Below are positions 45,676 through 56,164 of a DNA stretch of 64,000 nt, one piece after another. The stretch's first letter is position 1, and each line of letters opens with the position of its first letter. This DNA is from Durusdinium trenchii. Taxonomy: Eukaryota > Sar > Dinophyceae > Suessiales > Symbiodiniaceae. The stretch is from NCBI GenBank assembly GCA_963970005.1, contig CAXAMN010013903.1, positions 83,458 to 147,457 of the forward strand. The letters run 5' to 3'. The position numbers and the translations under genes are program-made. Under the pieces are notes generated by a model. That model saw only the letters and a program-made list of their open reading frames with translations, ran no database searches and was not told where the DNA came from.

Positions 45676-45906
45676 CTATCTCTCCCTTGCTAATCCAGGA
45701 CGTTCAATCCAAACCTCGCTTCGTTCTCCACTCGGCCCAGCTGGGCCAACAGCCACCCGCTTGGACCGCCCAAGCGTCAGCTGGTAGGTTCCGACCTTCG
45801 TGGCGGCCGGGCGCTTCTTCAGATCCAGTGTCGCTCCATCCACAAGGCCTTTCTCGGGTCCGACGGTCCGACGCAGGTTGCCGATGGAAGATGGAAGACG
45901 GTGGAG
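45676..45906 (-). CDS. Terminal exon, unknown protein
   Basis: A textbook acceptor (CCTGTTCTCCTTCCAG) opens a 77-codon phase-0 frame ending in TAG at 45678-45676. It reads LHRLPSSIGNLRRTVGPEKG, LVDGATLDLKKRPAATKVGT, YQLTLGRSKRVAVGPAGPSG and ERSEVWIERPGLARER. Codon usage is strongly biased to G/C in third positions. This is a secure coding exon. Its family was not recognised. If the stop is used, a gene ends here and the minus exons at 43.4-45.5 kb belong to another gene. Confidence 0.65.
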   Translation of the reverse strand, partial: LHRLPSSIGNLRRTVGPEKGLVDGATLDLKKRPAATKVGTYQLTLGRSKRVAVGPAGPSGERSEVWIERPGLARER

Positions 45907-46547
45907 CTGGAAGGAGAACAGGACTGCTGAAGTAGTAGCGATGGAAAGAAAGAACCAAAAGGAACAGCTGAACCTTTTGGATGGATGAATTTTTGAACAC
46001 ATGGCCAAAACTTTCATGGCGAATCACATTCAAAAATGATCAAATATGGAATATCTGAATATCTCTGCTTTTCAGGTGAGTGAACCCAATCGACATATTA
46101 TGAAAACTGACCCATGCCAAGGTTGGATGTGAACATAGATGTCCATGCAACCGATCTCCTTTTCTTGTGCTTCACTTCAGAATTTCGGAAAGCCGTTTGC
46201 AGCTTAACACCAATTGGACGTCAACCTGAAAACAGGCGGAACACACCGAAGCAACACAGAGAAACCCCTCAGCCCAATTGAAGGACCAGCATACCATACC
46301 CTATCCCCAACGAATAGAGCAATGACCGCAAAAGAAACCCATCTTACAAAAAACGCGTCTCGACCCTGAGCTGGATGAGCAGTTCATCTTATAGCATCTT
46401 ATGTGTTTGTTGCTCTAAATGGTGAAAAAGTGGTTGAAAGAGCCGTTTAACCAGTTCAAGTCCACTCACTCCAACATGGCAACACCAGATGATTTGATCT
46501 GACCTCTCTTTCGAACCCGTTGCTCTGCTTCCAATCGACAGGTCTTC

Positions 46548-46796
46548 ATGCCGCTCCCGAACTCCGAAGGTCCGACCGAATTGTGGGCCTTGCTGGTCGC
46601 AGGGCCGATCCAACTCCAGTCGCTGGCTGCCCACGAAGAGCTCGACCAAAAGATCCTCCAAAGAAGTCGATCTGGCGAAGCTGACAGTCGATCTTCGTTG
46701 GGCTATGATCTTGCGTCAGAGTCATGGCGTTTTTGGCGCTATGCACTGGCAATGAAAGAACTCGGGTCACATCAAGCATGGCACGGAAATAGATAG
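46548..46796. CDS. Possible coding stretch, strand uncertain
   Basis: The minus strand reads LEDLLVELFVGSQRLELDR and FGRTFGVRERHEDLSIGSR. The plus strand reads LQSLAAHEELDQKILQRSR. Both have coding-like composition; borders are unresolved. The left part of the dispersed family F element starts just downstream. Confidence 0.3.
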
Positions 46797-46810
46797 ATCA
46801 ATTTTAAACA

Positions 46811-46915
46811 TAGACCCTAGAAGTCCGGTCTCAATGTTTTGACCGACTCAAGCAAAGGAAATGCATTCTTATCCATTCTTAGTCTTTTTACCAGTCTTTG
46901 ACTCCCATGGTAGAT
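46811..46915. repeat. Inverted repeat, family F
   Basis: GACCCTAGAAGTCC on the left and GTCTTTGACTCCCATGG on the right form imperfect arms. The inner TTTTGACCGACTCAAGCAAA and ATTCTTAGTCTTTTT match the copy at 60470-60590. Confidence 0.7.
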
Positions 46916-47208
46916 CAAAATAGCAGGAACACAAGACTGATTCCTTCCTGAAGCCTCATAAACACAGGTTGGTGATCCAAGAAGACATCCGCAGCTTCCC
47001 TCCGGATTTCCAAGTCCGGTTCTGACAAGCACAACTGATCCTGTTTTCGCGCACCTGAAGAACCTGAAGCACCCTACGCATGGATGTGTGGATGTCATTC
47101 TGTCAGCTAAACACCAGAAGCATCCAGAAACCATGTCGGACAGGTATATGAGATGGTCAGGTAGATTCCTCTCCTCACTCTTTTCTATTTGGTCTTTAGG
47201 AGGAATAC

Positions 47209-47399
47209 GGGGTCCAAGGGTACGCATGCCGTGTGGGACAAATCTGGAGGCTGAATCCGTTTCGACAACCTCTGCGGAAAAGAACCATCTCCGTCCATCG
47301 TCTTTCGGCAGATCCGCACCCTCGGGGTCCGGTGAGATCTGCATGCTTTCAGTGACCCACTGCAGCATCTCCCGCACCAGGCCGTCGGGGAAGTGAAGC
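47209..47399 (-). CDS. Exon, unknown protein
   Basis: After a very good acceptor (CACGTTTTCGTTTAG) the minus strand reads LHFPDGLVREMLQWVTESM, QISPDPEGADLPKDDGRRW, FFSAEVVETDSASRFVPHG and MRTLGP up to GTATTCC. The composition is clearly protein-like and codon bias is strong. The donor is less certain because the frame stays open for another 15-20 codons. No domain was recognised. Confidence 0.6.
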
Positions 47400-48067
47400 C
47401 TAAACGAAAACGTGAGTGGTTTCCCCAGTGGGGGAGAAACATCCCACCCGTTTTGGGGGCGGAGTTCGCAGACGGCTTCCTTCTGTGGGAACGCGTTCGG
47501 AGTTCGGGAAGACGCGTGCGGAGTTTCGGCCCAAAGTGCTACACGGGGTTCTTAGGGCTCTAGTTTTGGGGTTCCAAGCCGGAAATGGATTCGGGCTAGT
47601 CGCAGATATGGGACAAAAACATCGGAGTTGGAAGTTCAACCCAGACGCTCATGGGCTCTCATATGGAAGGGTCGGACCCTCATATGGAGGGGTCTGGGGT
47701 CGAACCAATCCCTAGGTTTTGAGGGACCAGTCAGGCTGTTTGGAGCGTCCAAGGGCTGTGAACGGAGCGTCTGGGAAGTGAGATTAGCAAACCCTTTAGA
47801 CAGACCCACCCCCACCAAAGTTGGGTTGGCTCACTGTCGCCCCACTCCTTGAACTTGTTTCTTTGACGCGTGACGCGAAACCTTTGAGCTCTGAGCTTGC
47901 AAAGCTGTAGGGCCTCTGCTTCCGCGCTTTGAACAGAGGTTCACTCTGGCGATGTTCTGTAGAATAGCTGTGGGTCAGACCATTGTTGACCATCTGAACC
48001 TTGCTTGATTGAGTTGGTATCTGGTTTGGGTGTGTTTTTTACTAGGCAGACCCCCGGACATCTCGCC

Positions 48068-48397
48068 CTAGACAGGCAGACTGGTCGATTTCCCGAAGCG
48101 AACCCAGATGTTTCGCTCGCTCGCTGAAACGAGGTCGGTCTCCTTTTCGTTTCGCACCGACCTCCTGCGGTCGTACTTCCACTTGGTCCGGACGGCATGT
48201 GCCGTCCGCACCGCACACGATCTCAACCACCTTACGGTCTCACGGGTTTCACGGTCTGTCCGCGCTTCTGCACGTCGGACCACGGTCCGGGCGAGTGACG
48301 TAATGCTGTGAAACTCCATGCCATGCGACAGCATCACTTTGGGCTTTGGAGTCCAAGTATCTGGAGGCGCCGGTGAAGTGTTGGCAAACACCGGCAA
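48068..48397 (-). CDS. Possible coding stretch, unknown protein
   Basis: The minus strand reads KVMLSHGMEFHSITSLART, VVRRAEARTDRETRETVRW and RSVRNEKETDLVSASERN to a stop at 48068. The stretch is charged and alpha-helical in style. A second minus frame is open. Just beyond, the plus strand at 48430-48540 reads ASHVASPAADLIGSHEELSD, echoed by MSHLASPATDLIATES on the minus strand near 675, so part of this neighbourhood may be a dispersed repeat. Confidence 0.33.
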   Translation of the reverse strand: MPVFANTSPAPPDTWTPKPKVMLSHGMEFHSITSLARTVVRRAEARTDRETRETVRWLRSCAVRTAHAVRTKWKYDRRRSVRNEKETDLVSASERNIWVRFGKSTSLPV

Positions 48398-50162
48398 ACG
48401 GTCGCTTGGGCTGAAGAGCTACCACCTAGGTGGAACCCCCCCCGATGCATCACATGTTGCTTCCCCAGCTGCAGATCTGATTGGATCCCATGAAGAACTC
48501 TCTGACGGATCTGATTTCGATTTCTTGATCATCTCAGCCGCCCAAGTCATGGCGTCCATGTCTAAGAAAAGTAATATGGAAAGTGTTCTTCTTGGGAGAA
48601 GTTTCCTCCAAACACAAAGACATGGCAGAGGGCCTTCCAGTCACACCTGCAGCTTTTCTCCGTCCAGTTGACCAGGGACCAGGCGATAAGAACCCACGAT
48701 CGACATGGCGTCCGAGAAAACCACCACCAGGAGCTGTTCAAATGCCTCCAAAAGCTATTTACATTATGCAGCCAACACAAGGGTTGTGCACTACAAAGAT
48801 GTTGAGTTACGTTCTAAAGAAACGAAAAATCCTGAATCCCGATACTAAAAATATCATGATACCAAAAGTCATGATACAAATCGGACACAAACAAAAAGAA
48901 ACGTCCATAGACCAATTCCAGCGACCGCTCAGTTTCTCTCCTGAAGCCCCCCCCCGACGCCTCGAAAAATGGCGACCACGTCTTCTTCGAGAGATTGGTC
49001 AAACAAGGAGGGCGACTGAGGATGTTCCTTCTGAAAGAATCGGGATGGTCTACGACGAGGTTTTCCGTCAACCACGTGCCCCAATGGTTTTTTCCACCTC
49101 TGGTTTCACCTTGCCACAACGGTGCCAGAACGGCGCCGTTCTATGCCTGGACACGTCATCGGTAAGGCCACATCCGTCCAGGGGAGCACTGCAAGGCCTG
49201 CAAGGCGCAGACGGAAGCTTCGGGGAAATAGACCAGCAGGGGTCTTCCTATCTTGGATCCTCTGGACCAAACATTGGATTCATTGGATTCATCAATCATC
49301 TGGACCAAACATGGAGAGTTGCGCCGTCTGGCCGAGCCGCCATGGTCGGCTTTGGCTCTGAAGGCCGAAAAGCCGGTTGGCTAGGTGGAGGAGATGGGGC
49401 ATGAGGCCCCCCCTCTCCATGCCAGGATTTCCCTGGACAGGTCGTGTATTTGTCCCAATTGGCGTGTCATTGTTCGCAATTTCAAGAGACAAATGTGCGC
49501 TTTTTCAAGTCTTGACTTCGTCATTCACATAATCACGTTCATTAAGAGGTACCCTGAGTTGTCAGAGTCGCCACGCAGGCCAGGTGTTCCTCTCATTCTT
49601 GGTACTCTTTCCGGGACCGGGACCAAGCAGCCTTGCGCAGCCTCGTCTCGTGGAACGTTTAGTTCAAGCGCGATGAACACATGGAAGACCGTGAAGCACG
49701 AAACGGGTTTGTACTTCAATAGGAAGACCTCCAACCAATGGGTAGACTGGTCTAATTCCTTTCTTCGATCTGGGAGGTCTCCCCGAGTCTCCCTTTTCGA
49801 ATACACCCCCACTTCTATAGATCAAGCTTTGAATGGAATCTCTCCCACATGTCTCATGGGCGTAAGAAAACTGCCTTTGTCCGCACTGCAACATGCCTTT
49901 GGTTTAAGAGTCACTCAAAGTGATAGCTTTTGTCACACCGCGCATTTTCTTGATATGATCAGGGCTGCTGAGAGTTAGAGGCTCAAGGAATCTCAAGGAT
50001 ATCTGTACCCCCACGTCACATCCGATCTGAAAGACTGAAAGAGCATCGGAAAAAAAAAAAAAAAACGTCCCGGTAGGTGACCCTGAGGGGTCAACCTCAG
50101 CGAGCTGGATCGAGCAAAGTCGGGTGTTGAATTCGGCATTCCACATGAGCAATGCAACCGCC

Positions 50163-50347
50163 CAGCCAACCCCTTTTGTGCCCAACCGCCCGCCCCCTGC
50201 GAGCCGCTTTTTTGGCTGTCTCCAACACCCACACGACAGCGGTGTCTGGGTGGCACCTCCTCGCCCATCCTTTGCACGGCAGGAGGAGCTTTCCGCCTTT
50301 TCGACGGTGAGCTCTTCACCAATCTTCCAGTCGCCTCCATACCTGTG
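50163..50347 (-). CDS. Possible exon, unknown protein
   Basis: After TTTCACCTGCTCCCACAG the minus strand reads YGGDWKIGEELTVEKAESS, SCRAKDGRGGATQTPLSC and GCWRQPKKRLAGGGRLGTK, to a GTTGCATTG that could be a donor. Upstream of the acceptor the same frame reads MKVLVCDVSKTTFTCSH, so the intron may not be real. No domain was recognised. Confidence 0.42.
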
Positions 50348-50809
50348 GGAGCAGGTGAAAGTTGTTTTTGAAACATCACACACGAGCACCTTCATGTCGG
50401 GGTCACCTGGCTGGTTTCGCCCCTACACTGCGATTTTCTCCATTGGGCACCCCGACAGGAAGGTCCAGGCATGAAAGCGTTGATGTTGAATGTGTTTGCT
50501 TTGGACGGAAACAAGGATGGACAAGGTCGATTTCTCTATCGATGAAACCGGTGGTGAGAGGCAGCTCCATCTTGTTTGGAGAGCCGGGTTTGACGCCTGT
50601 GGACAGCATCGGATTAGGGCGATTTGGGCGATTTGGGTGATGTTCCGTTCACCCAAGTCTTAGGAGCCTATCAGATTTCAGTTCTACATCGACATGTAGG
50701 TCCAGTCAACATCCTGAACCATCAAACATGATCCCAATTGACATTGATAGGTCCTGATCGGTGAAAATCCGCTGGAGGACGACTGCTCACACAAATCCTG
50801 CTTGGTGAG

Positions 50810-51104
50810 TCAAGTCCATGTTCTACCAGGATTCCTCAATGCATACTCCTCTGCAGATTAACATGGAACCCCCACACCCACTTGATTGGAAGATGGTCTT
50901 GCACGGGTCCAGTCTCAGGTTCCATGTAAGTTTGTGGGAGGGTAATCACCCCAACTGACTGCGTGACGCAGCGGCTGCAACTTCCAATCGTCGCGGTGAG
51001 GCCAAAAGAGGATGGTGTCACCGGCCACCAGCTCGTGCAGCGACGAGGGAAGCCCTGCACAGGGCTTCGCCAGCTGCGAGAACCGAGTGCTTTTCTTGAT
51101 GGAA
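50810..51104 (-). CDS. Two exons split by a hairpin intron
   Basis: Exon 51104-50950, after CTGTTCCCCCAGCAG, reads SIKKSTRFSQLAKPCAGLP, SSLHELVAGDTILFWPHRD and DWKLQPLRHAVSW, leaving one base before GTGATTAC. After a 99-nt intron ending AATCTGCAG, the next exon completes the codon and reads EEYALRNPGRTWT to a TGA at 50812-50810. A GTAGAAC inside it is an alternative donor. The intron is one whole family A hairpin. The 50-residue exon is convincing. Its family was not recognised. Confidence 0.6.
50845..50949 (-). mobile_element. Hairpin element, family A, equal to one intron
   Basis: ATTAACATGGAACC on the left (about 50857-50870) faces GGTTCCATGTAAGTTTGTGG on the right (50919-50938) plus GAGGG. 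In the minus-strand gene the intron runs from 50949 (GTGATTACCCTCCCACAAAC) to 50851 (CTGCAG), so both splice sites lie at the very ends of the element. Confidence 0.82.
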
Positions 51105-51202
51105 CTGCTGGGGGAACAGGAGTTTGGTCCTGCTGCTGATGGAGGAGTGAGAAGAACAGAACTCGCACCATTCAGAAACCGCGGATTCGGAAACTAGGAT
51201 TC

Positions 51203-51350
51203 ATCCCCCACCCCCCAGTTTCTGAATCGGATAGTTTCTGAATCGGCCAGTTTCTGAATCGAGGGAGTTTCTGAATCGGGACAGCCTGTAGTTTCCCGGA
51301 TCGCAAGTTTCTGTCTCGTAGTTTCGGAATCGGAGCGATTTTCTGAATCG
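51203..51350 (+). repeat. GTTTCTGAATCGG minisatellite
   Basis: About nine imperfect units of 13-20 bp built on GTTTCTGAATCGG. Confidence 0.9.
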
Positions 51351-52523
51351 TCTTCTGTGACCCCTCGCACCAACTGGAGCTCGTGGCGTACGGGTCAACC
51401 GTACCAAACCAAAGGCTGGAGAATTCTCAAAAAAACCAGCGTGGCCAACTGGCCAACTGGCCGGCGTCTTTGGAGAAAAAAACACAAGGAATCTATGAAT
51501 CTATGCAAAGACGATCCCAACACAGGATTCTTGGCAGGAAGAATGTTCCCCACTGCGAAATATTTGGTGCTTAAGACCCCGCACATCGACAAGTCACAAC
51601 AGAGACTTGTAGGTGGCAGCTGCCACGTTGAAGGCGCGGCAGCTGCAGGTGAATCAAAGCCACAGCTTTGTCTTTCCATCTGCCACCCCTCCCAACCCAA
51701 AAAATGATCATAGGGTCAACAGGCCCGGCCCTATATAGTGATGCTCCATGTTCTTTCATTCATGAGTCTGCGGGCCCCCACCCAAAGGGTCCCAGCAACT
51801 GGACATGAGCCCAGCAACTGGACATCGGCTGTATGTGAAGGTGCTCATGGGTGTGGCTCGGCACGCAGCAGCCTCCGGGCTGCTTGGACATCGCATCGGA
51901 TTGGATCGTCAATCCCAATGGGATTGATTGAAACGCGTTTCCCGAAAGAAAAGATTCAGCATGGTTCCTTTTTCGTAAGTAAAAAGATGTAAAAACTACC
52001 TGTGGAGTCATCTACCTCCAGAGAGTCTCTTCACTGCCAGCCAGATGTTCACATCCCCGCAGAGCCACCGAAAGGATCCGAGTCCCGTTTTTCTGCGATG
52101 GTTCGGACACTTCTGGGGTGAAGAAAGGGGTGTTTGAAAAATAGTAAGAATTGGCAGGCGCGGCGTTCCAACCCCCCTGGATGAATGGTTCGGGAGACCC
52201 CTGGAGCTCGGTCGACGTCCTAGCTGGGCGAGAAGAGAGGTGGGGGAGTCTCCCTATTGAAATACACACCCTCCAGGCACACATGGTCATGTTTGAAGGG
52301 GTTCAGACATCATCGATGTCGGCTCCCGGGATCGGTCGATGAAGACGTCATCTGTGATTAGGGAAGACGTCGACGAGCGACTACTCACCAGGCAAAGGAG
52401 CGATCTTGAAGGGTGAAAGGCGAAGATGATCCATGTATGAACACGTCTTCATCCGACCCTGTCCTCCACACGGTATCGATCGGTCGAGTCCGCACTTTGC
52501 ACCTCACCCGGTCCGTGAGTATG

Positions 52524-53576
52524 CTAGCTAGCAAGGGCATCTCTGGTCAGTGGGTTCTGGTTGGTTCTAGGGTCCCGGAATGAGGAAACACTTCGGATGC
52601 CGTGCGGGGCGGGCGTGGGCCGCGAGATTCTTCTTTTGGTTTGGACGTTCTGCGAAACGTACTCCCGTCGGCACCAGCACGCAGATTGGAGCCCCCACTC
52701 AGCCACGAACAAGCAGGGCGCCCCTGGGCTCTGCTTTGGGGTTCTCCGGCTCACCTTGTTGGAAGCCTCACACCCGAGACCAGCCACTCCCTGGGGCTCA
52801 CCTAGGTCGTAAAAATCCACCAAGGAAATCCAAAGAATGCTCAAAACAGCCTACCAACAAGCCTACCAACAAGCCCCGTTTGGTCAACCCCGTCTTTTCC
52901 AACCCAACATGCCCGCATCAAAAGCAGGCGGCCTTGCCACCAGTGGAGCATGATCACTTGGCCGCTGGGATCTGCGACTGGTCTAAACAGCTGCAGAATG
53001 GCTAGACAGAATCCACCAACAGGCCGTGCCACTCCAAACCCGGAGCGCTTAGCCCAGGTAGGTCGACCTCCTGGCTGTAGTCTAGTCTATTCTCTTCCTT
53101 TCTGGGACCTGGGTGTTCATGGGTGGTTCATGGGTGTCCACCCGACCAAGAACAGCCATAGCGAAGCTGCACACCTTGTGTCTCGGCTACACGATGCTGG
53201 CATCGATGCTGAAGCTCAGAGGGGGTGACCAAAACCTCGCTGGGCTGTAAGACAGGTGACCAAGCGAGGGCTTTGGCAAGTGCACTGCAGCCAGTACGCC
53301 AGTTCGGGGGGACTTCTGCTGAGATCTTGGACCATTGGATGCAGCAGAAGCCGCCCAGAAGGCCCTGGGCGGCCCAACACCGGACTTCAAATCGTATTCG
53401 AACACACTCATGTCATATGGGTCTGAATAAAAATAGGGAGACCTCCCAGGCGTTCCGACCCTGAAAGGAGGAATCCTCCGTCTACGCCGCTGTTCAAACG
53501 ACGCTCGCTGAGACCGACGCATAAACGCTCCGCCAGCTCTGCCTGGAGCGACCGGCTCGGGTCGTCTGCCCAACAT
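52524..53576. other. Open stretches, strand undecided
   Basis: At 52561-52812 the plus strand reads GREILLLVWTFCETYSRRH. At 53240-53540 the minus strand reads GRSPYFYSDPYDMSVFEYD and the plus strand reads RALASALQPVRQFGGTSAE. These are plausible exons, but neither strand nor borders could be chosen. Confidence 0.35.
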
Positions 53577-53650
53577 CGTAGCAGGCCACCATGGAGGACG
53601 AGACCTCAGGCGGAAAGCAGGTTCGACTCAGTGCAGGGGGCCTCCTTCGA

Positions 53651-53750
53651 GTCCAGTGGATCCAGAGACCAGCAGAGTAGAGAAGGTCACCAGTTCCTAA
53701 AGACCAAAAGCTGGTTCCTTCTAAGGTAGCTGGGATCCACTGGGTCAGGC
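53651..53750. mobile_element. Hairpin element with GTCCAGTGGATCC arms
   Basis: GTCCAGTGGATCC (53651-53663) faces GGATCCACTGGGTC (53734-53747). Its size and layout are like family A and D, but it has no shared core. An inner AGTTCCTAAAG / TGGTTCCTTCTAAGG pair lies in the loop region. Confidence 0.7.
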
Positions 53751-54569
53751 CATAGACCTAGTTGGTAGGGTTCCAAAGGTTGGCATTGGCCTCTAGGCGT
53801 TCATGGTCTGTTGCGTTCACAGCTTCAGTGCAGGCACGAAACCATTTTGGATAGCACATGATCTATTCACTCTTCAAAATTAAGTGTTAGTTTGCTCCTC
53901 CAGCATGCTTTGGATGCCAATTCGGCCCGTGGCCCGTGGGTGTCCCCTTGCACACTGACCCAAAGTGCTGAGGACTCCTCAACCCATGTCCTCCAACAAA
54001 GAAAGGCATATAATGAAAGGCACTATGAAAGGCATATAGCCGCCGCACGGACGAGCACCACCGCCCTTGGTGTTTTATCTATTATCCAGGTCTGCAGGTC
54101 TTCCTCGAGGGTCGCGCAGGGTCAGTGAACCAAGACGTGAACCAACACCACCTTGGAGCACGGGTTATCCAGATTTCATCCATTTGTTGATACACTCAAC
54201 GGTTCACTGCTCCCTTTTCTGTGCCACGCCTCCTCGAGGCGTTCGACCGTTCGGGTTTCTGATCGACGGATTCAGAGCTTCTGATCGACTGCTCCGATGT
54301 GGAGCTTCGGATTGAGCCCCAAACGACGGTCTCCGACCTGAAGAATTTATTGGTGGGCCTCCACCAGTGACGCGCGGGCCGAAAATTAGGCCAAACGTTC
54401 GCAAACTACTTACCTGCTACCTCTGGTTGGGGTGCATCAATTTGTGTCACTTTCCTCTTCAGTCACTATATTCAAGTGTGCTGTATGCCGCTGTATGCCT
54501 TCTTCGCTTCATCTAGATTGAAAGAATCCACTTCATGTTTGGATTGCTGCTCACGCGCGGTATCTTGGA

Positions 54570-54914
54570 TTACTGTACTTCCTTCTTTGCTTGACAAATT
54601 TGTCCTAAACTCATTGCCAAAGATGTTCCCAGTTGCCAGCCTGATTCAAAGCCTGTCACGCTGTTCCAGGTTGCCATAGGTCTTGTGCTGATCGAATGCC
54701 AGGGGTTGATCCGTTCTTGATCCAGTTGGTCGTCGCAGTATATCGCAGGCAAACCACGCCAGGATCTCCCCTTCCTCCCCTGGATGAAGCCCAGATTCAA
54801 CCGGACCCTGCCGCCTTCCGCTTTGGAGGTCATGCAACTTTGCCGCTCTTGGGAGGTGCCGTCGATGAACGAAAGAATCTCCTTCCCCAAAAAGGTGGGC
54901 CGGCGCCGTCCCAC
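54570..54914 (-). CDS. Possible exon, unknown protein
   Basis: The minus strand reads RRRPTFLGKEILSFIDGTS, QERQSCMTSKAEGGR and then LPAIYCDDQLDQERINPW. A second minus frame is also coding-like (GEEGEILAWFACDILRRPTG), with a possible intron start GTCCGG near 54795. It may belong to the gene at 54.96-55.7 kb. Confidence 0.38.
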   Translation of the reverse strand: MGRRRPTFLGKEILSFIDGTSQERQSCMTSKAEGGRVRLNLGFIQGRKGRSWRGLPAIYCDDQLDQERINPWHSISTRPMATWNSVTGFESGWQLGTSLAMSLGQICQAKKEVQ

Positions 54915-54938
54915 TTTTCTTCCGTGTCCTTATTCAGG

Positions 54939-54962
54939 CGTGTGTGTGTGTGTGTGTGTGTC
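54939..54962 (+). repeat. (GT)n microsatellite
   Basis: About 12 GT units. It lies 44 bp beyond the first pseudoknot-like intron. An equivalent (GT)n run at 55343-55371 lies at a similar distance from the second. Confidence 0.95.
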
Positions 54963-55709
54963 ACACCCTGTTTCTAAGGGTTTTCCATGTTCCCACCTTT
55001 TTCCACTGAAGCAGGGGGCACAGGCCCATCGTGGATACCTGTGCCAACGAAGCTGTTCCACGATGGGGGATGCGGAGTTTGATCACCTCCGTGTACCTGC
55101 GACCAACTTTTGCTCAAGCTGTTCCAATCTTCTTTTTTGCTTCCATGGTTGTTCATGATACCTCCCACAAACCCACCGCCACTTTGCGACGTTTTGCAGC
55201 CGACTTTGAGTGTCAGAGCGTTTTCGAGCGCAACTGCAAACATTGTTCAACAATACGGTTTTTTGCGGACTCATGCACCTTTCCGTTCCCTCACCTTCCT
55301 TCCCATCGTGGTAACTGAGTGTAACTGAAAACCAATGTCGAAGTGTGTGTGTGTGTGTGTGTGTGCGTGTGCCCCTTGAAGTCACAGGGATCCACTTGGA
55401 TTGTGTTGCTTTTGTTTTTCCCTTTGTTAAGCAGGGGGTGCCAGGGATGCACACTGGACTGGCACCAACGAAGACGCCAGTGCTGCACCTGTGAAATCAA
55501 TCCGGGACGCTGGATTGACGTACCTGCTTTGAGAAGAACCTACGTAAGTGCAAAGCTGTCTCATTCTTTGTTGTGCAGTAAGCGTCTAATGCAGCGGCGA
55601 TTCGCCTTGGAGTGTTTGGACCTTTTGAGCTCAGACTTGCACAACCCGCCGTCACCCTGTCGCCGCCGTTCGCCCTCGTGTTTATAGGTTTGGGAGGCCT
55701 CAAACTCAC
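54963..55709 (-). CDS. Gene fragment with two pseudoknot-like introns
   Basis: Exons on the minus strand. About 55700-55524 reads RANGGDRVTAGCASLSSKG and IAAALDAYCTTKNETALHL, ending RRFFSKQ in phase 0 before GTACG. About 55421-55370, after ATTAACAAAG or a nearby AG, is open but its frame is uncertain. Exon 55233-55097, after ACAATGTTTGCAG, reads ALENALTLKVGCKTSQSGGG then FVGGIMNNHGSKKEDWNSL and SKSWSQ in phase 0 before GTACACGG. From 55005, after CCCCTGCTTCAG, WKKVGTWKTLRNRV runs to a TGA near 54963. A rival frame of the third exon reads RRLEQLEQKLVA. No domain was recognised. Confidence 0.5.
55006..55096 (-). mobile_element. Pseudoknot-like intron, copy 1
   Basis: The predicted 91-nt intron starts GTACA and ends CCCTGCTTCAG on the minus strand. 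In that direction it holds a small hairpin (CGGAG / CTCCG). Next come CCCATCGTGG (pairing with CCACGATGGG, plus-strand arms 55058-55067 and 55025-55034) and GGCACAGG (pairing with CCTGTGCC, arms 55038-55045 and 55017-55024). The 10-bp and 8-bp stems are perfect and interlock. With almost no linker on one side, both may not form at once in full. Shared single-strand parts with copy 2 are CTTCGTT and CCCTGCTT. Confidence 0.72.
55343..55371 (+). repeat. (GT)n microsatellite
   Basis: About 14 GT units; the counterpart of the run at 54939-54962. A third, shorter run is at 55784-55806. Confidence 0.95.
55422..55523 (-). mobile_element. Pseudoknot-like intron, copy 2
   Basis: Starts GTACG after AAGCAG and ends near CCCTGCTTAACAAAG on the minus strand. 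Three stems mirror copy 1 with different sequence: hairpin TCAATCC / GGATTGA; TGCA plus CACTGG pairing across one bulged base (plus-strand 55448-55457 with 55477-55487); and GGTGCCAG / CTGGCACC (plus-strand 55437-55444 with 55459-55466). CTTCGTT and CCCCCTGCTTA are conserved with copy 1. Confidence 0.68.
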
Positions 55710-56164
55710 TACCTGGAACCTTAGGCGGTTTTACTTAGGCTGGCGTGTGGCACCGTATTCGCATCAGTACGCATTTCTATAAGTGTGTGTGTGTGTTGTG
55801 TGTGTCCCACCCTGTTCCTTGTAGATTATCGGATGAAACTCTGTCCAAGTGTGTGTCCCTCCCCCCATGTCCGGGCCTTGTTCAGGTCTTTGGCTGGGGG
55901 AGTCGGCTGCGAACCGTTACGAAAAAACCAACCAACTCACGCAACTCCGCACAGTCGAAGAGCAAGCAGTAGACTACACAACAACTTCAAGCACATCAAT
56001 AGTGACAAAAAATGGACCTCGACTCAACAGTCGTTTATGTTTGAATCCTTTGATTATGCAAGGGTGCTTGATAAGTCCATTTCGTTCTCTTTAGAACTTT
56101 AGAATGTTTTGGTGGCAGTTGTTTCTCATTCGTTATCGATTAAAAAAACGACTGAACTAAACCT

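Noticed and set aside
48583..49404. Plus-strand open frame of 273 codons
   Set aside because: Long for the exon sizes seen here, with weak codon bias and no domain. It may be chance in stop-poor DNA, so it was not called as a gene.
54696..54914. Retrovirus-like YCDD reverse-transcriptase motif (IYCDDQLDQ)
   Set aside because: No other reverse-transcriptase motif surrounds it, and the usual motif is Y/F-X-D-D with hydrophobic flanks. It was judged chance.
55006..55523. HDV-like, hammerhead or twister ribozyme
   Set aside because: The interlocked stems recall HDV order, but there is no P3 or P4 equivalent and no hammerhead CTGATGA/GAAA or twister core. No known ribozyme is claimed.
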